From: Primulina eburnea
Lineage: Eukaryota > Streptophyta > Magnoliopsida > Lamiales > Gesneriaceae
NCBI RefSeq assembly: GCF_022965805.1
Contig: NC_133108.1
Span: forward strand, 36,653,361 to 36,717,360
Direction: 5' to 3'
DNA length: 64,000 nt
Positions 33,540 to 46,210 of the stretch are shown one piece after another (within the stretch, counting starts at the first letter, position 1; each line of letters opens with the position of its first letter). A program made the translations under genes and the position numbers. The notes beneath the pieces were generated by a model. The model worked only from the letters and a program-made list of their open reading frames with translations. It was not told the origin of the DNA and searched no databases.

Positions 33540-34400
33540 TGAATTTTGTGTCATAATTAAAATTAAGATGAAGATCATTAAACATCAAAAGTTTTATAAT
33601 AATTATTTAGAAAAATTAGTTATTAAAAAATAATTATTATTATTTTCAATTTATGGGCCAATAAAATATATTTTTTTGTTATGCATTGTATTAAATTTTT
33701 ATAAACATAATTTTAAATTTCGTGAGATTTTGTGACCGGAACTCGAAAAATAAAATAAACGATGTTAAAATTTTTGATTTTAAACTATCATTAGTAATAA
33801 AAAATTATATTTTTACAAAATTCCAAAAAAATATAAATGAAGGAAAAAAGATTAAATGAATTAATGTTTGTACTGATATTATTTTTAATATAAATGAAAG
33901 TGAGTATGCGATTTTGAGAGATTTAATTCTCGATTCAAAAATATTTTTGATATTTTATAATTGTACTTTAGGTTTAATTTTTGTACTTAATAGAATTTCA
34001 TTAAAGTGGTTCAATACAGATTATAGTGGTGACATTACATATATCGTTAAGAAAAATTTCTCTAAGAAGTGTCGATTACACTTGCACTATGACTCTATCC
34101 TCAACATCCAGACAAATGTCATGAGATTCATATTAACATTTGTATTACCAATCGCAGGTAGTTTTGGTTATGTCGTTCTGGGCTCAGTCAAGGTCAACTT
34201 TGCCAACCCCAGACTCCTCGGGTAAAGATTCATTAGACCCGTTCAAATACAAGACATCCACGGCCACACTGAGCTCAGCCAAGATACCGGACGAGTCGTA
34301 AGTATTACATATCCAATATCAACACAAAATAGAAGGACTACAAGTTTACCCCATCGTTTGTTTATGATAAATACTAGATAAAGCACATGCCTGAGCAAAA
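33536..34400. other. gene-free AT-rich intergenic DNA
   Basis: A 103-codon open stretch at 33914-34225 has no recognisable domain. Its last third (34080-34300) is more GC-rich than the surroundings and may be a repeat fragment. I see no gene. Confidence 0.4.
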
Positions 34401-34514
34401 GTCACGGTTGGCTGTGAGGTTTACATAAGTCAGGGTAAGCCTAACGGACTGCTATAACTTAGCCATCTACAAAATTCATTGAGTCGACGCTTCTTAGTTT
34501 CTCCTATTCGATCA

Positions 34515-37500
34515 TCAGTTAGTAACTAGATGAGACGCAGATCCCAGAAATGGAAGCATGCATGAGTATGTTACGTACTTGACACTATCAATCAACACAA
34601 CAACAAAAATTGGTGAGATGGAGTTCTTTCCCAAAACACCATCAACGTCACCACCACCTGTTTCTCTTGGATCCACCAGCACCGAAACCACCATTGAAGA
34701 TGTTGAGTTATTACCATCCAAATTATCTTTCCGTGAATTTCTTTGTTTATGTTCTTCCGAAGTATTATGATGGCATTCAGGTAGGGGAATAGGGTGATCT
34801 TCAAGGAACCTTCGGTTTCTTCCCTTGTTGACATGTGTAGAATTTCGAGCCTGCTCTTCAGAAATGTTTTTTTGAGTGGAGGCTGGAATTATGGCTCCTG
34901 AAACAGAGGCTGGTGATACGTCAAACTGGAATACTTCAGTGCACATCCCGGAGCTCAACATCGGCCCTGATTACAAATAAAAGCAAGATCTAGTTATACT
35001 TGTGGATACAAAATGAGAGCTCCATTTATATAATTTTACCCAAAAATTAATGATCAAAGACTTGTTTCCAGGTGAGAGCAAAGTGATTGTGGAAAACTAG
35101 AAAAAGAAACAAGGGTACTCATAAATAGCGTACAGAACTTCGTCTTGGTTAATCAGTGTCCAAACGGATATTTCAATCCATTAGTTGACAAAATCATGGA
35201 ATGGAAGACGGTAAAAGGATGAAGAATTAAGAGACTGTATTTAACATAGTTTCATCAATGCACTCCTACTAATATGCTAATGGATGACTAATTAGCTTCC
35301 AGTGTTGTGAGCAGGCACGAGGGACAAAAAATCTTGGCAAGATTTTTAGAAGTGCAGATCAAGAATCGTGCATGAGAACGAGCATGAAAAGAAATAACAA
35401 ACAATAACATAGAACATCTTTGCAGACAATCTATTATCTATACATTCCCAAAAAGTATCTACCACGCAAGTCACTGTTTATTCAATTAGAAAGTATCAAG
35501 ATTTGATTTTTAACTCTTTATCAAAATCTAAGGAAGTCAACAGTGATTTAGTTCTGACCTAAATTAACCACAAATTGATAAAAACTCTAACAAACGAAAA
35601 TCATGTGCAAAGAAAGGTCAAGATTACCAGCAAGGCCTTCACGAAACCATTGATGAAGACTGCCATCATTTGCTGTCGATTTCAAGTTTTCCCTGTCTTC
35701 TGTATCGGGACGGAGGGCCCTGAGGTGGGGATTCCTGATATCGCCCCTTCCCACACCAGGAACAGGAATAGCAGGAACCAAACCTACAGGAACTGCCAAA
35801 CCAGTCTCTCCATCAACCTCTGTGTTAGATGCCACGGCTTTCTCGCTTGCCAAAACCGAATGAATGATCAAATTTCCTTCTATCTTCACAAGCTTATCAT
35901 TTCTGGGAACATACAACGAGGCGACAAGACGTTCACTCCCATTGCCAACACGAGCAAACTCATCAGCATTTGGCTCACCTCCACCACCATTACCTCTTTG
36001 ACAACAATGGAAACTACTATTAGTACCACTATAATCTCCCCTACCACTAAATTTTTCGCCATTTGCAGTCCCATTGACCATCAGCAGCCTCCCGTGATGT
36101 TTCTCGTAATATCCATCACCAACATAATTTTCTCCACCGTTGAGTGCCTGCCTAACTCCTCCATACCTCACATTGATGACTGGAACCAAGCCTCCAAACA
36201 ACATTATAAAAAGAATTAAACCTAGAAAACTAACACCGGCAACCTTCTTACTTTTTTGCTCCTCGTTTTTCTTACTCTCCACTTTCTTACTCACCTTCCG
36301 TGACTGAGCTGGCTGTTGCGGTTTCAACCTTGGAATTGGCACCAAAGGAAGTTGCGACCCTTGTGGCTTCATCATATAAGGTGGAGCACACGGCATCCAC
36401 GGATACATCATGGCTGGGTGTGAGTACATTACAGGAGGAGGATGTGGCATCTGGGGAGGTGGGGCAGCCACACCACCACCACTGACCATTTGTTTCCGAA
36501 GAGTTACATTTTCAGCCATAAAAAACGAGATTTTTGCATTCAAGTCTTGAATTGTTGAATGCATCATTCTCACCTTATCCTCCAATTCATCGACGTAATG
36601 TTTCTTCCTCTGTCTCGATAATTGTGCACTCTCTCTATTCCTCATCAATCTAGCATTCCTTTTCTCTTCCTCCTCACTCAACCCGCTATTATCATCGTTC
36701 TCAGCGTTACTGTTAGACTTCGTACATTTAGTAATCCTAGACTCAACATAACAGTCATCGCTTTCTTTTTTCCTTTTCAGCGAAGAACCAGGAGCGATAT
36801 AATTACTCGAGTCCTCTGATTTAATTTCATAATCAAAAAAAACATTTAAAATGGAATTGCTCTTTAAATTCGGAGAGGAACTCACCGATCGAGCGGAACA
36901 GTCACTGGAATGCTCTGAGACATGGGACTTGCGATTTCCCGAACCCTGGGTATCAGGCGAAGTGCAATTCACCTCCTTTACGTCTCCGACACTATTTTCT
37001 GAAATCCCTCTATTTGATCCATCCGATTCAGGAGACGACAGATTGAGATAGCCAGAAATCTGATTAGACTCTAAAACAGGCGAGCCGGAATTCAGAACCC
37101 CGGATCCATGCAAGCCGTAATCTCCCGAAAAATCTCCGTCACCAGAATGATGCCGCAAGTCCGAAGAGGCTGATTTAAAAACGCCTTGATAAGGAGCCAA
37201 ATTCGTACCAAAATCGAACCGATCGAAATTCGGGTCCAATTCGGGTTCCATTTTGAATGAATTGGTCTCTTCTGATTTGGAGGGATCCCAAATGAGGTCA
37301 TCAAAATCAGCTGGTGTGAGACTAAAATCGTCAAGGATGAAATCGAAATCGAGTCCTTCCAAATCGTTAAGGTCTTCGCCTAAATTGCAGTCACTGTCGA
37401 TGAATTGATGTCGAGAAAATAATGTTGCGTCGACGGGTGGAATTAATAGCGCCGAATCAAATTCAGCGGTTAACGGAGGCGTCGGCGGAAGATCGACGGT

Positions 37501-37521
37501 GACAACCGTCAGGTCAGCCAT
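34515..37521 (-). CDS. bZIP17: ER-membrane-anchored bZIP transcription factor (bZIP17/bZIP49 type), two exons
   Basis: Exon 1 is 37521-35628 and exon 2 is 34966-34515. The donor GCTG/GTAATC and acceptor ATCAG/GGCCG join in a glycine codon to give 781 residues. Start chosen: MADLTVVTVDLPP (an in-frame ATG 36 bp upstream is also open). Order: acidic N-terminus (about 50-80, D/L-rich activation region), basic region 286-310 (RLMRNRESAQLSRQRKKHY), leucine zipper to about 345, proline-rich stretch, a single membrane span about 428-446 (GVSFLGLILFIMLFGGLVP), then a luminal tail. The tail has site-1-protease-like RxxL motifs at 478 (RLLM) and 683 (RRFL). Family members are held in the ER, move to the Golgi under ER or salt stress, are cut by S1P and S2P, and enter the nucleus to activate chaperone genes. 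The C-terminus (SMVVSVLVDPRE, VKYVTYSCMLPF) is the family signature. Intact. Confidence 0.96.
34967..35627 (-). other. bZIP17: intron of the bZIP17-type gene
   Basis: 661 bp, GT-AG, interrupting the glycine codon of the conserved FREGLAG/PM junction. As I recall, that is the same junction sequence as in Arabidopsis bZIP17. No repeat or RNA gene is seen inside. Confidence 0.9.
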
Positions 37522-37622
37522 TTTTCCTCCGCAGGTCACTCTGTGAGGACTTTGCATGAGTTCCTGCCCGAGGAGAAGGGCGTTGGGGTTTTAGAAGTTG
37601 CGGCCCGAAGAAACCGTACGCG

Positions 37623-37628
37623 TTTATA
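37623..37628 (-). promoter_or_regulatory. bZIP17: TATA box of the bZIP17-type gene
   Basis: Minus-strand CTATAAAC lies about 105 bp upstream of the ATG at 37521, within a locally GC-rich tract containing two ACGCG motifs (37617-37650). This predicts a leader of roughly 75 bases. Confidence 0.5.
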
Positions 37629-37804
37629 GGGAGCGTGATTCCACGCGTTAGTGTGTGAATTTTAAAATGCCATGATTTGTAATGATTTTGGGTAAATAAA
37701 AAGATCGGTAATATATTTAATATTTTACAATTTAAAGAAAAATAGACATGTTTTTGTTTACCATAATTTTATCATTTGGAAAACTGTTTTTATTGATGTG
37801 TTTA

Positions 37805-37985
37805 AGATAAAGAGTAGGTCTTTTGTCAAGACGGTATCACGAATCTTTATCTGTGAAATGGGTCAACTCTACCGATATTCTAAAAAAATCAATACTCTTA
37901 GCATAAAAAGTAATATTTTTCATAGATGACTCAAATAAGAGATCTGTCTCACAAAATACGACCTGGAGATCGTCTCACACAAATT
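37805..37985 (-). repeat. GTGTGAGACGGT repeat, copy A
   Basis: The reverse complement begins 'ttgtgtgagacgatctc' and continues through 'gagacagatctcttatttg' and 'actttttatgctaagagtatt' to 'gtcttgac'. It is the mirror-orientation partner of copy B, 60 bp away. Noncoding dispersed element. Confidence 0.75.
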
Positions 37986-38045
37986 TTTGTCTAAGATAAA
38001 TTGCTAAGATTTTGGCAATGAGATATTGGTGGTATTGATAAATAT

Positions 38046-38235
38046 ACAAGACAAAAACTTGTGTGAGACGGTCACAAGGATCTTATTCGTGAGACGGATC
38101 TCTTATTTGGGTTATCTATGAAAAAGTATTATTTTTTATGATAAGAGTATCACTTTTTATTGTGAATATGGGTAGGGTTGACTCATCTCACATATTAAAT
38201 TCGTGAGACGGTATCAAATGAGACCTACTCTATAT
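38046..38235 (+). repeat. GTGTGAGACGGT repeat, copy B
   Basis: Reads 'aaaacttgtgtgagacggtc', 'gtgagacggatctcttattt', 'agtattattttttatgataa' and 'ttgtgaatatgggtagggtt', ending 'gagacctactct'. Same family as 37805-37985, 52553-52960 and the fragment at 61485-61540. Confidence 0.8.
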
Positions 38236-39507
38236 ACAATATTTCAGTCGACTTACCTAAAATTGTGGGAGTTTGGGCCTAGAAACTTCAATGATTGACT
38301 TTGTGAGATAAATCAACAGTATCGATCCATTCTATTGTTTTTTAGTAATTGCATGTGTTTCCTGTACGCGTACTATAAAAATAAATAATCCCTCCAATTA
38401 CTATACAGAATATATAAAAATATTAGTAGTTGAAAATAAATACATATGCAAAAAAATTTAATTTATATTATATAAATATTTATTGCATAAAAAATATGTC
38501 AAATGAGATTATTCCACCACTACATGGAAATTGGAATGCTTGTATTATTAAATTGTAGTTAAGTTCGCCGAACTTTCTTTGCGTCAATCAGGCATTTCCA
38601 AGCAAACACTGACCTAGCAGCAAGTCAACTATATCTATAAAATTAAATACTTTTGATATTATTGTTGTTGTTATCAGGGGTTTCAAAAAATAACCCGGTT
38701 TGAGTCCAGTCGAAAAATATTGAGTTCCAGTTAGGGTTTTCTGTTTCCCGTCATGTTGGATTGAAATGTTGTTTGAAATTTTTTTTGGTTGTGTTGGATT
38801 AGGTTTGGGTTGACCTGAATCAAGAATCAGATCGCCCGTCAACCTGAAACCACTCAACCTATTTTTTAATATAAAAAAATAAATTATTGCTAAAATTTTG
38901 AGTGGTTTGTTTTTTGTTTTCATTTTAAAGTTGTTTGTTTTGCTAATATTTTCTTTTTAAGAAACTATTGAGATAGGATTGAATGATTTGATTGAAAATA
39001 TTTTGTTTATAAATGAAGATACTAGATCAAATACTATTACAAAATATTATTGATGTTTCTAAGTTGCGAACTTGCTATTGATACATGACGTCGAAAAGTA
39101 AGTAAAATAGAGTTTAAAATTAAGGTTTTTTAAAAGCTTTCATATTTTATTTTATTTTAATTCATATGTTGTTTACAAGTTGGACTAGTACAAAAAATGC
39201 AAAACAATGAAGAAATGGAGTTTGAAACCTGAAAGTTACTCTGTGATGCTTGAAAACACTTTTATTTTTATTTTAGATTGATATCATACACTTTCATTGT
39301 GATGTATCAAATTTTTCAGCACTTGTTTATTTTGTAAATTAATTATAATTTTAAAAAATTATTATTAGACTCTTAAATTTATTTATTTAAACTCCTTAAA
39401 CAAAATTATCGTATTTAGACCAATCTTTGTTATTATGTGTCAAAATCAAAATATTATTTTTTGAATTTTTATTTTTATTTAATTATTTTGTTAAAAATTA
39501 AAGAACA
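38236..39507. other. gene-free stretch left of the foldback element
   Basis: AT-rich, no coding frame of note. A locally GC-richer part (38690-38880, with 'gggttgacctgaat' and 'cgtcaacctg' arms) may be a small inverted-repeat transposon remnant. Confidence 0.4.
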
Positions 39508-39516
39508 TTGTTTTAA
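39508..39516. repeat. left 9-bp target-site duplication (ttgttttaa)
   Basis: TTGTTTTAA directly precedes the GGGTAATTTG terminus and is repeated exactly at 46211-46219, directly after CAAATTACCC. A 9-bp duplication is the hallmark of Mutator-like transposition. Confidence 0.9.
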
Positions 39517-42300
39517 GGGTAATTTGTATAAAAATACATCTGTGCAAGATTAATTTAAGATTCAGTACCCAACAGTTTTTTTTTTAAAATTTAGTACCTG
39601 ACAAAACACCAACTTAGCTTTTACTACATATTTCATGCATTTTTACATTTTTACCCTTTCAATTAATAAAAAAAGTATATAAATACTTATTTTGGTTGCA
39701 CATCTTCTCTTTCCACTCATCAATCCCGATTCATTTGGATGACTTGTATATTTAATTTAAATATTTTTTATTAAAAAAAAACAAATTCACAACTAATTGA
39801 ATTTTTTGAAATACTTAGTTTTACTTATGAAATACTTAATTTCAATTTTAAAATACTTGATTTAGTAAATGAAATACTCAGAATGTTTATTAAAAACTGG
39901 ATATTCGAATATGCATTTAAATAAAAACCGCAACTAATTAAATTTTTTGAAATACTTAGTTTTACTTGTAAAATACTTAATTTCAATTTTAAAATACTTG
40001 ATTTAGTAAATGAAATACTCAGAATGTGTATTAAAAACCTGGATATTCGAGTATGCATTTTAAAAAAAAAACTTTACGCAACTAATTAAATTTTTTGAAA
40101 TACTTAGTTTTACTTATGAAATACTTAATTTAAATTTTAAAATACTTGATTTAATAAATGAAATACTCAGAATGTGTATTAAAAAGCTGGATATTCGAAT
40201 ATGCATTTAAAAAAAAAAATCGTAACAAACTGAATTTTTTGAAATACTTAGTTTTACTTGGGAAATACTTACTTTTAATTTTAAAACTACTTGATTTAGA
40301 AAATGAAATACTCAGAATGTGTATTAAAAACTGGATATTCGAATATGCATTTTAAAAAAAAAACAAATTCGCAACTAATTGAATTTTTGAAATACTTAGT
40401 TTTACTTATGAAATACTTAATTTTAATTTTAAAATACTTGATTTATTAAATGAAATACTCAGAATGTGTATTAAAAAGTTGGATATTCGAATATGCATTT
40501 AAAAAACAAAAACAAATTCGCAACTAATTGAATTTTTTGAAATACTTAGTTTTATTTGTGAAATACTTAATTTAAATTTTAAAATACTTGATTTAGTAAA
40601 TGAAATACTCAGAATGTGTATTAAAAAGCTGGATATTCGAATATGTATTTTAAAAAAAATCGTAACTAACTGAATTTTTTGAAATACTTAGTTTTACTTG
40701 TGAAATACTTACTTTTAATTTTAAAACTACTTGATTTAGAAAATGAAATACTCAGAATGTGTATTAAAAACTGGATATTCAAATATGCATTTAAAAAAAA
40801 ACAAATTCGCAAATAATTGAATTTTTGAAATACTTAGTTTTACTTATGAAATACTTAATTTTAATTTTAAAATATTTGATTTATTAAATGAAATACTCAG
40901 AATGTGTATTAAAAAGCTGGATATTCGAATATGCATTTAAAAAACAAAAATAAATTCGTAACTAATTGAATTTTTTGAAATACTTAGTTTTATTTGTGAA
41001 ATACTTAATTGTAATTTTAAAATACTTGATTTAGTAAATGAAATACTCAGAATGTGTATTAAAAAACTGGATATTCGAATAAACATTTAAAAAAAAAATC
41101 GCAACTAATTGAATTTTTTGAAATACTTAGTTTTACTTGTGAAATACTTAATTTTAATTTTAAAATACTTGATTTAGTAAATGAAATACTCAGAATGTGT
41201 ATTAAAAAGCTAGATATTCGAATATGCATTTAAAAAAAAAAAAAACAAATTCGCAACTAATTGAATTTTTTGAAATACTTAGTTTTACTTGTGAAATAAT
41301 TAATTTCAATTTTAAAATACTTGATTTTGTAAATGAAATACTCAGAATGTGTATTAAAAAACTGGATATTCGAATATACAACGCAAGTTCACCAAATGCT
41401 CGCATTTCCATCCAAGATTCATTTGGATGAAATGTTTATTTCATTTAATTATTTTTTTTTTGTTAAAAATCAAATTCGCAACTAAGCATTGAACTTTTTC
41501 AAGTACCTAGTTTTACTTGCGAAATACCTAATTTCAATTTTAAAATACTTGATTTGGTAAATAAGATACTCAGAATGAGTATTAAAATACTGGAAATTCG
41601 AATATGCAACGTAAGTTCACCAAATGCTCGCATTCTATCCAATATGCATTTGGATGACATGTTCATTTTATTTATATATTTTCTTTATTTTTTTTAAAAA
41701 AAAATTCGCAACTAAGTATTGAACTTTTTCAAGTACTTAGTTTTATCTGCGAAATAATTAATTTCAGTTTTAAAATACTTGATTTGGTAAATGAGATACT
41801 CATAATGAGTATTAAAATACTGGATATTTGAATATGTAGCGTAAATTCACCAAGTGCTCACGTTTCCATCCAAGATGCATTTGGATGACATGTTCAAGGA
41901 CTTTTCAGCAGCCACAAAGCTTTGAAAAAGAAAAAAGGCTTAGAGCGAAGATTTGAAGATTTCCGGACAATGTTCTTTAAGAGAATATCCCGTGATAGGA
42001 ACAAGTAACTTAATCCGTGTATTTAAAATTTACAGATAAATATGAAGTCGGATATACGTCGATAGTCATAGTTCAGTAGGTCGAAAGCTAGTGGATTTAA
42101 TAAAACGACATGCAATTCACCCTTGATAAATAATTAAAGAGATTTAATTACTTCACTGAGTTGAATTAGTTTGGCATAGCTTGAGAGGGCGTGTTCAATT
42201 GGATATGAAATCTCGTCGAAAGCATAGATCATTGTCGAACCAATTAAGTAGTTTAGCGAGGGGTAAATGAAATACTTAGAATGTTGTATTAAAATACTGG
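39517..42300 (+). repeat. left inverted arm of the foldback element
   Basis: Outer 250 bp: unique terminal sequence (GGGTAATTTG, then 'cagtacccaacagttt' and 'caatcccgattcatttgg'). From about 39775 to 41880: about 13 tandem units. From 41895 to 42290: a unique block. The last bases AAATACTGG at 42300 are where homology to the right arm stops. Confidence 0.9.
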
Positions 42301-43425
42301 ATATTCGAATATGTAACGTAAGTTCACCAAATGCTCGCATTTCCTTTCAAGATACATTTGGATGACATGTTCATTTCATTTTAAAATACTTGATTTAGTA
42401 AATGAAATACTCAGAATGTGTATTAAAAAATTGGATATTCGAATATGCATTTAAAAAAAAAAATTCGCAACTAATTGAATTTTTTAAATACTTAGTTTTA
42501 CTTGTGAAATACTTAATTTTAATTTTAAAATACTTGATTTAGTAGATGAAATACTCATAATGTGTATTAAAAACTGGATATTCAAATATGCATTTAAAAG
42601 AAACAAATTCGCAACTAATTGAATTTTTTGAAATACTTAGTTTTACTTGTGAAATAATTAATTTCAATTTTAAAATATTTGATTTTGTAAATGAAATACT
42701 CAGAATGTATATTAAAAAACTGGATATTCGAATATGCATTTAAAAAAAAGTCGCAACTAATTGAATTTTTTGAAATAATTACTTTTAGTTGTGAAATACT
42801 TAATTTTAATTTTTAAAATACTTGATTTAGTAAATGAAATACTCAGAATGTGTATAAAAAACCGGATATTCGAATATACAACGCAAGTTCACCAAATGCT
42901 CGCATTTCCATCCAAGATCTATTTGGATGACATGTTCATTTCATTTAATTATTTTTTTTATTGTTAAAAAAATAATTTCGCAACTAAGCATTGAACTTTG
43001 TCAAGTACTTAGTTTTACTTGCGAAATACCTAATTTCAATTTTAAAATACTTGATTTGGTAAATGAGATACTCAGAATGAGTATTAAAATACTGAAAATT
43101 CGAATATGCAACGTAAGTTCATCAAATGCTCACATTCTATCCAAGATGCATTTGGATGACATGTTCATTTTATTTAGATATTTTCTTTATTTTTTTTTAA
43201 AAAAAATTCGCAACTAAGCATTGAACATTTTGAAGTTTTGCTCGATCACTAAGAATTTTACAATGAAAGTTTTGCTCGATCACTAAACATGGAACATTTT
43301 GAAGTACTTACTTTTATTTGCGAAATACCTAATTTTAATTTTAAAATAATTGATTTGGTAATTGGGATACTCATAATATGTGATAGAATACTGGATATTC
43401 GAATATGCAACGTAAATTCAGTCAT
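39775..43425 (+). repeat. tandem array of about 145-bp units
   Basis: Each unit has an A-run, 'caactaattgaattttttg', 'aaatacttagttttacttg', 'ttttaaaatacttgattt', 'aaatgaaatactcagaatgt' and 'ggatattcgaatatgcattt'. The motif GGATATTCGAATATG recurs near 39899, 40041, 40190, 40333, 40482, 40630, 40918, 41069, 41213 and 41366, then again through the spacer (42299-43395). The unit holds the 12-bp palindrome ATATTCGAATAT and several AAATACTT sub-repeats. Some longer variant units near 41440-41900 and 42900-43200 add 'ccaagatgcatttggatgac'. Confidence 0.9.
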
Positions 43426-43431
43426 GATTGG

Positions 43432-46210
43432 CCAGTATTTTAATACAACATTCTAAGTATTTCATTTACCCCTCGCTAAACTACTTAATTCGTTCGACAA
43501 TGATCTATGCTTTCGACGAGATTTCATATCCAATTGAACACGCCATCTCAAGCTATGCCAAACTAATTCAACTCAGTGAAGTAATTAAATCTCTTTAATT
43601 ATTTATCAAGGGTGAATTGCATGTCGTTTAATTAAATCCACTAGCTTTCGACCTACTGAACTATGACTATCGACGTATATCCGACTTCATATTTATCTGT
43701 AAATTTTAAATACACGGATTAAGTTACTTGTTCCTATCACGGGATATTCTCTTGAAGAACATTGTCCGGAAATCTACAAATCTTCGCTCTAAGCCTTTTT
43801 TCTTTTTCAAAGCTTTGTGGCTGCTGAAAAGTCCTTGAACATGTCATCCAAATGCATCTTGGATGGAAACGTGAGCACTTGGTGAATTTACGCTACATAT
43901 TCGAATATCCAGTATTTTAATACTCATTATGAGTATCTCATCTACCAAATCAAGTATTTTAAAACTGAAATTAATTATTTCGCAGATAAAACTAAGTACT
44001 TGAAAAAGTTCAATACTTAGTTGCGAATTTTTTTTAAAAAAAATAAAGAAAATATATAAATAAAATGAACATGTCATCCAAATGCATCTTGGATAGAATG
44101 CGAGCATTTGGTGAACTTACGTTGCATATTCGAATTTCCAGTATTTTAATACTCATTCTGAGTATCTCATTTACCAAATCAAGTATTTTAAAATTGAAAT
44201 TAGGTATTTCGCAAGTAAAACTAGGTACTTGAAAAAGTTCAATGCTTAGTTGCGAATTTGATTTTTAACAAAAAAAAAATAATTAAATGAAATAAACATT
44301 TCATCCAAATGGATCTTGGATGGAAATGCGAGCATTTGGTGAACTTGCGTTGTATATTCGAATATCCAGTTTTTTAATACACATTCTGAGTATTTCATTT
44401 ACAAAATCAAGTATTTTAAAATTGAAATTAATTATTTCACAAGTAAAACTAAGTATTTCAAAAAATTCAATTAGTTGCGAATTTGTTTTTTTTTTAAATG
44501 CATATTCGAATATCCAGCTTTTTAATACACATTCTGAGTATTTCATTTACTAAATCAAGTATTTTAAAATTAAAATTAAGTATTTCACAAGTAAAACTAA
44601 GTATTTCAAAAAATTCAATTAGTTGCGATTTTTTTTTTTAAATGTATATTCGAATATCCAGTTTTTTAATACACATTCTGAGTATATTATTTACTAAATC
44701 AAGTATTTTAAAATTACAATTAAGTATTTCACAAATAAAACTAAGTATTTCAAAAAATTCAATTAGTTACGAATTTATTTTTGTTTTTTAAATGTATATT
44801 CGAATATCCAGCTTTTTAATACACATTCTGAGTATTTCATTTAATAAATCAAGTATTTTAAAATTAAAATTAAGTATTTCATAAGTAAAACTAAGTATTT
44901 CAAAAATTCAATTATTTGCGAATTTGTTTTTTTTTAAATGCATATTTGAATATCCAGTTTTTAATACACATTCTGAGTATTTCATTTTCTAAATCAAGTA
45001 GTTTTAAAATTAAAAGTAAGTATTTCACAAGTAAAACTAAGTATTTCAAAAAATTCAGTTAGTTACGATTTTTTTTTTTTAAATGCATATTCGAATATCC
45101 AGCTTTTTAATACACATTCTGAGTATTTCATTTACTAAATCAAGTATTTTAAAATTTAAATTAAGTATTTCACAAATAAAACTAAGTATTTCAAAAAATT
45201 CAATTAGTTGCGAATTTGTTTTTGTTTTTTAAATGCATATTCGAATATCCAGCTTTTTAATACACATTCTGAGTATTTCATTTAATAAATCAAGTATTTT
45301 AAAATTAAAATTAAGTATTTCATAAGTAAAACTAAGTATTTCAAAAATTCAATTAGTTGCGAATTTGTTTTTTTTTTTAAATGCATATTCGAATATCCAG
45401 TTTTTAATACACATTCTGAGTATTTCATTTTCTAAATCAAGTAGTTTTAAAATTAAAAGTAAGTATTTCACAAGTAAAACTAAGTATTTCAAAAAATTCA
45501 GTTAGTTACGATTTTTTTTTTAAATGCATATTCAAATATCCAGCTTTTTAATACACATTCTGAGTATTTCATTTACTAAATCAAGTATTTTAAAATTTAA
45601 ATTAAGTATTTCATAAGTAAAACTAAGTATTTCAAAAAATTCAATTAGTTGCGTAAAGTTTTTTTTTAAAATGCATACTCGAATATCCAGGTTTTTAATA
45701 CACATTCTGAGTATTTCATTTACTAAATCAAGTATTTTAAAATTGAAATTAAGTATTTGACAAGTAAAACTAAGTATTTCAAAAAATTCAATTAGTTGCG
45801 GTTTTTTTTTAAATGCATATTCGAATATCCAGTTTTTAATAAACATTCTGAGTATTTCATTTACTAAATCAAGTATTTTAAAATTGAAATTAAGTATTTC
45901 ATAAGTAAACTAAGTATTACAAAAAATTCAATTAGTTGTGAATTTGTTTTTTTTTAATAAAAAATATTTAAATTAAATATACAAGTCATCTAAATGAATC
46001 GGGATTGATGAGTGGAAAGAGAAGATGTGCAACCAAAATAAGTATTTATATACTTTTTTTATTAATTGAAAGGGTAAAAATGTAAAAATGCATGAAATAT
46101 GTAGTAAAAGCTAAGTTGGTGTTTTGTCAGGTACTAAATTTCAAAAAAAAACTGTTGGGTACTGAATGTTAAATTAATCTTGGACAGATGTATTTTTCTA
46201 CAAATTACCC
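43432..46210 (-). repeat. right inverted arm of the foldback element
   Basis: Reverse-complement copy of 39517-42300. It holds the unique block at 43440-43840, tandem units from 43845 to 45955, and a terminal 250 bp ending CAAATTACCC at 46210. Confidence 0.9.

Larger units (their letters stand above)
39517..46210. mobile_element. giant foldback element, nonautonomous Mutator-like, 6.7 kb
   Basis: The element starts GGGTAATTTGTA and ends TACAAATTACCC. Two arms of about 2.78 kb (39517-42300 and 43432-46210) are inverted copies of each other, separated by an 1131-bp spacer, and the whole is flanked by a perfect 9-bp duplication. It contains no transposase or other credible coding frame. The arms are made mostly of about 145-bp tandem units plus a unique block near the inner ends. 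In the unique block the arms differ at roughly 5 of 400 positions by eye, so the structure is young or homogenised. The 9-bp duplication and long terminal inverted repeats fit a Mutator-like element. 'Foldback' describes the structure. Small differences between arms and the target duplication argue against an assembly artefact. Confidence 0.88.

Noticed and set aside
33914..34225. 103-codon ORF upstream of the bZIP gene
   Set aside because: AT-rich, with no domain, splice context or codon bias suggesting a gene.
34558..34770. Plus-strand ORFs opposite bZIP exon 2
   Set aside because: Shadows of the real minus-strand coding sequence.
39825..45846. Many 60-100-codon ORFs through the foldback element
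   Set aside because: They are translations of the same tandem units in both directions, without conserved starts or domains.
39775..45955. CRISPR-like array
   Set aside because: Units are contiguous tandem repeats of about 145 bp, not short repeats with unique spacers, in a plant nuclear context.
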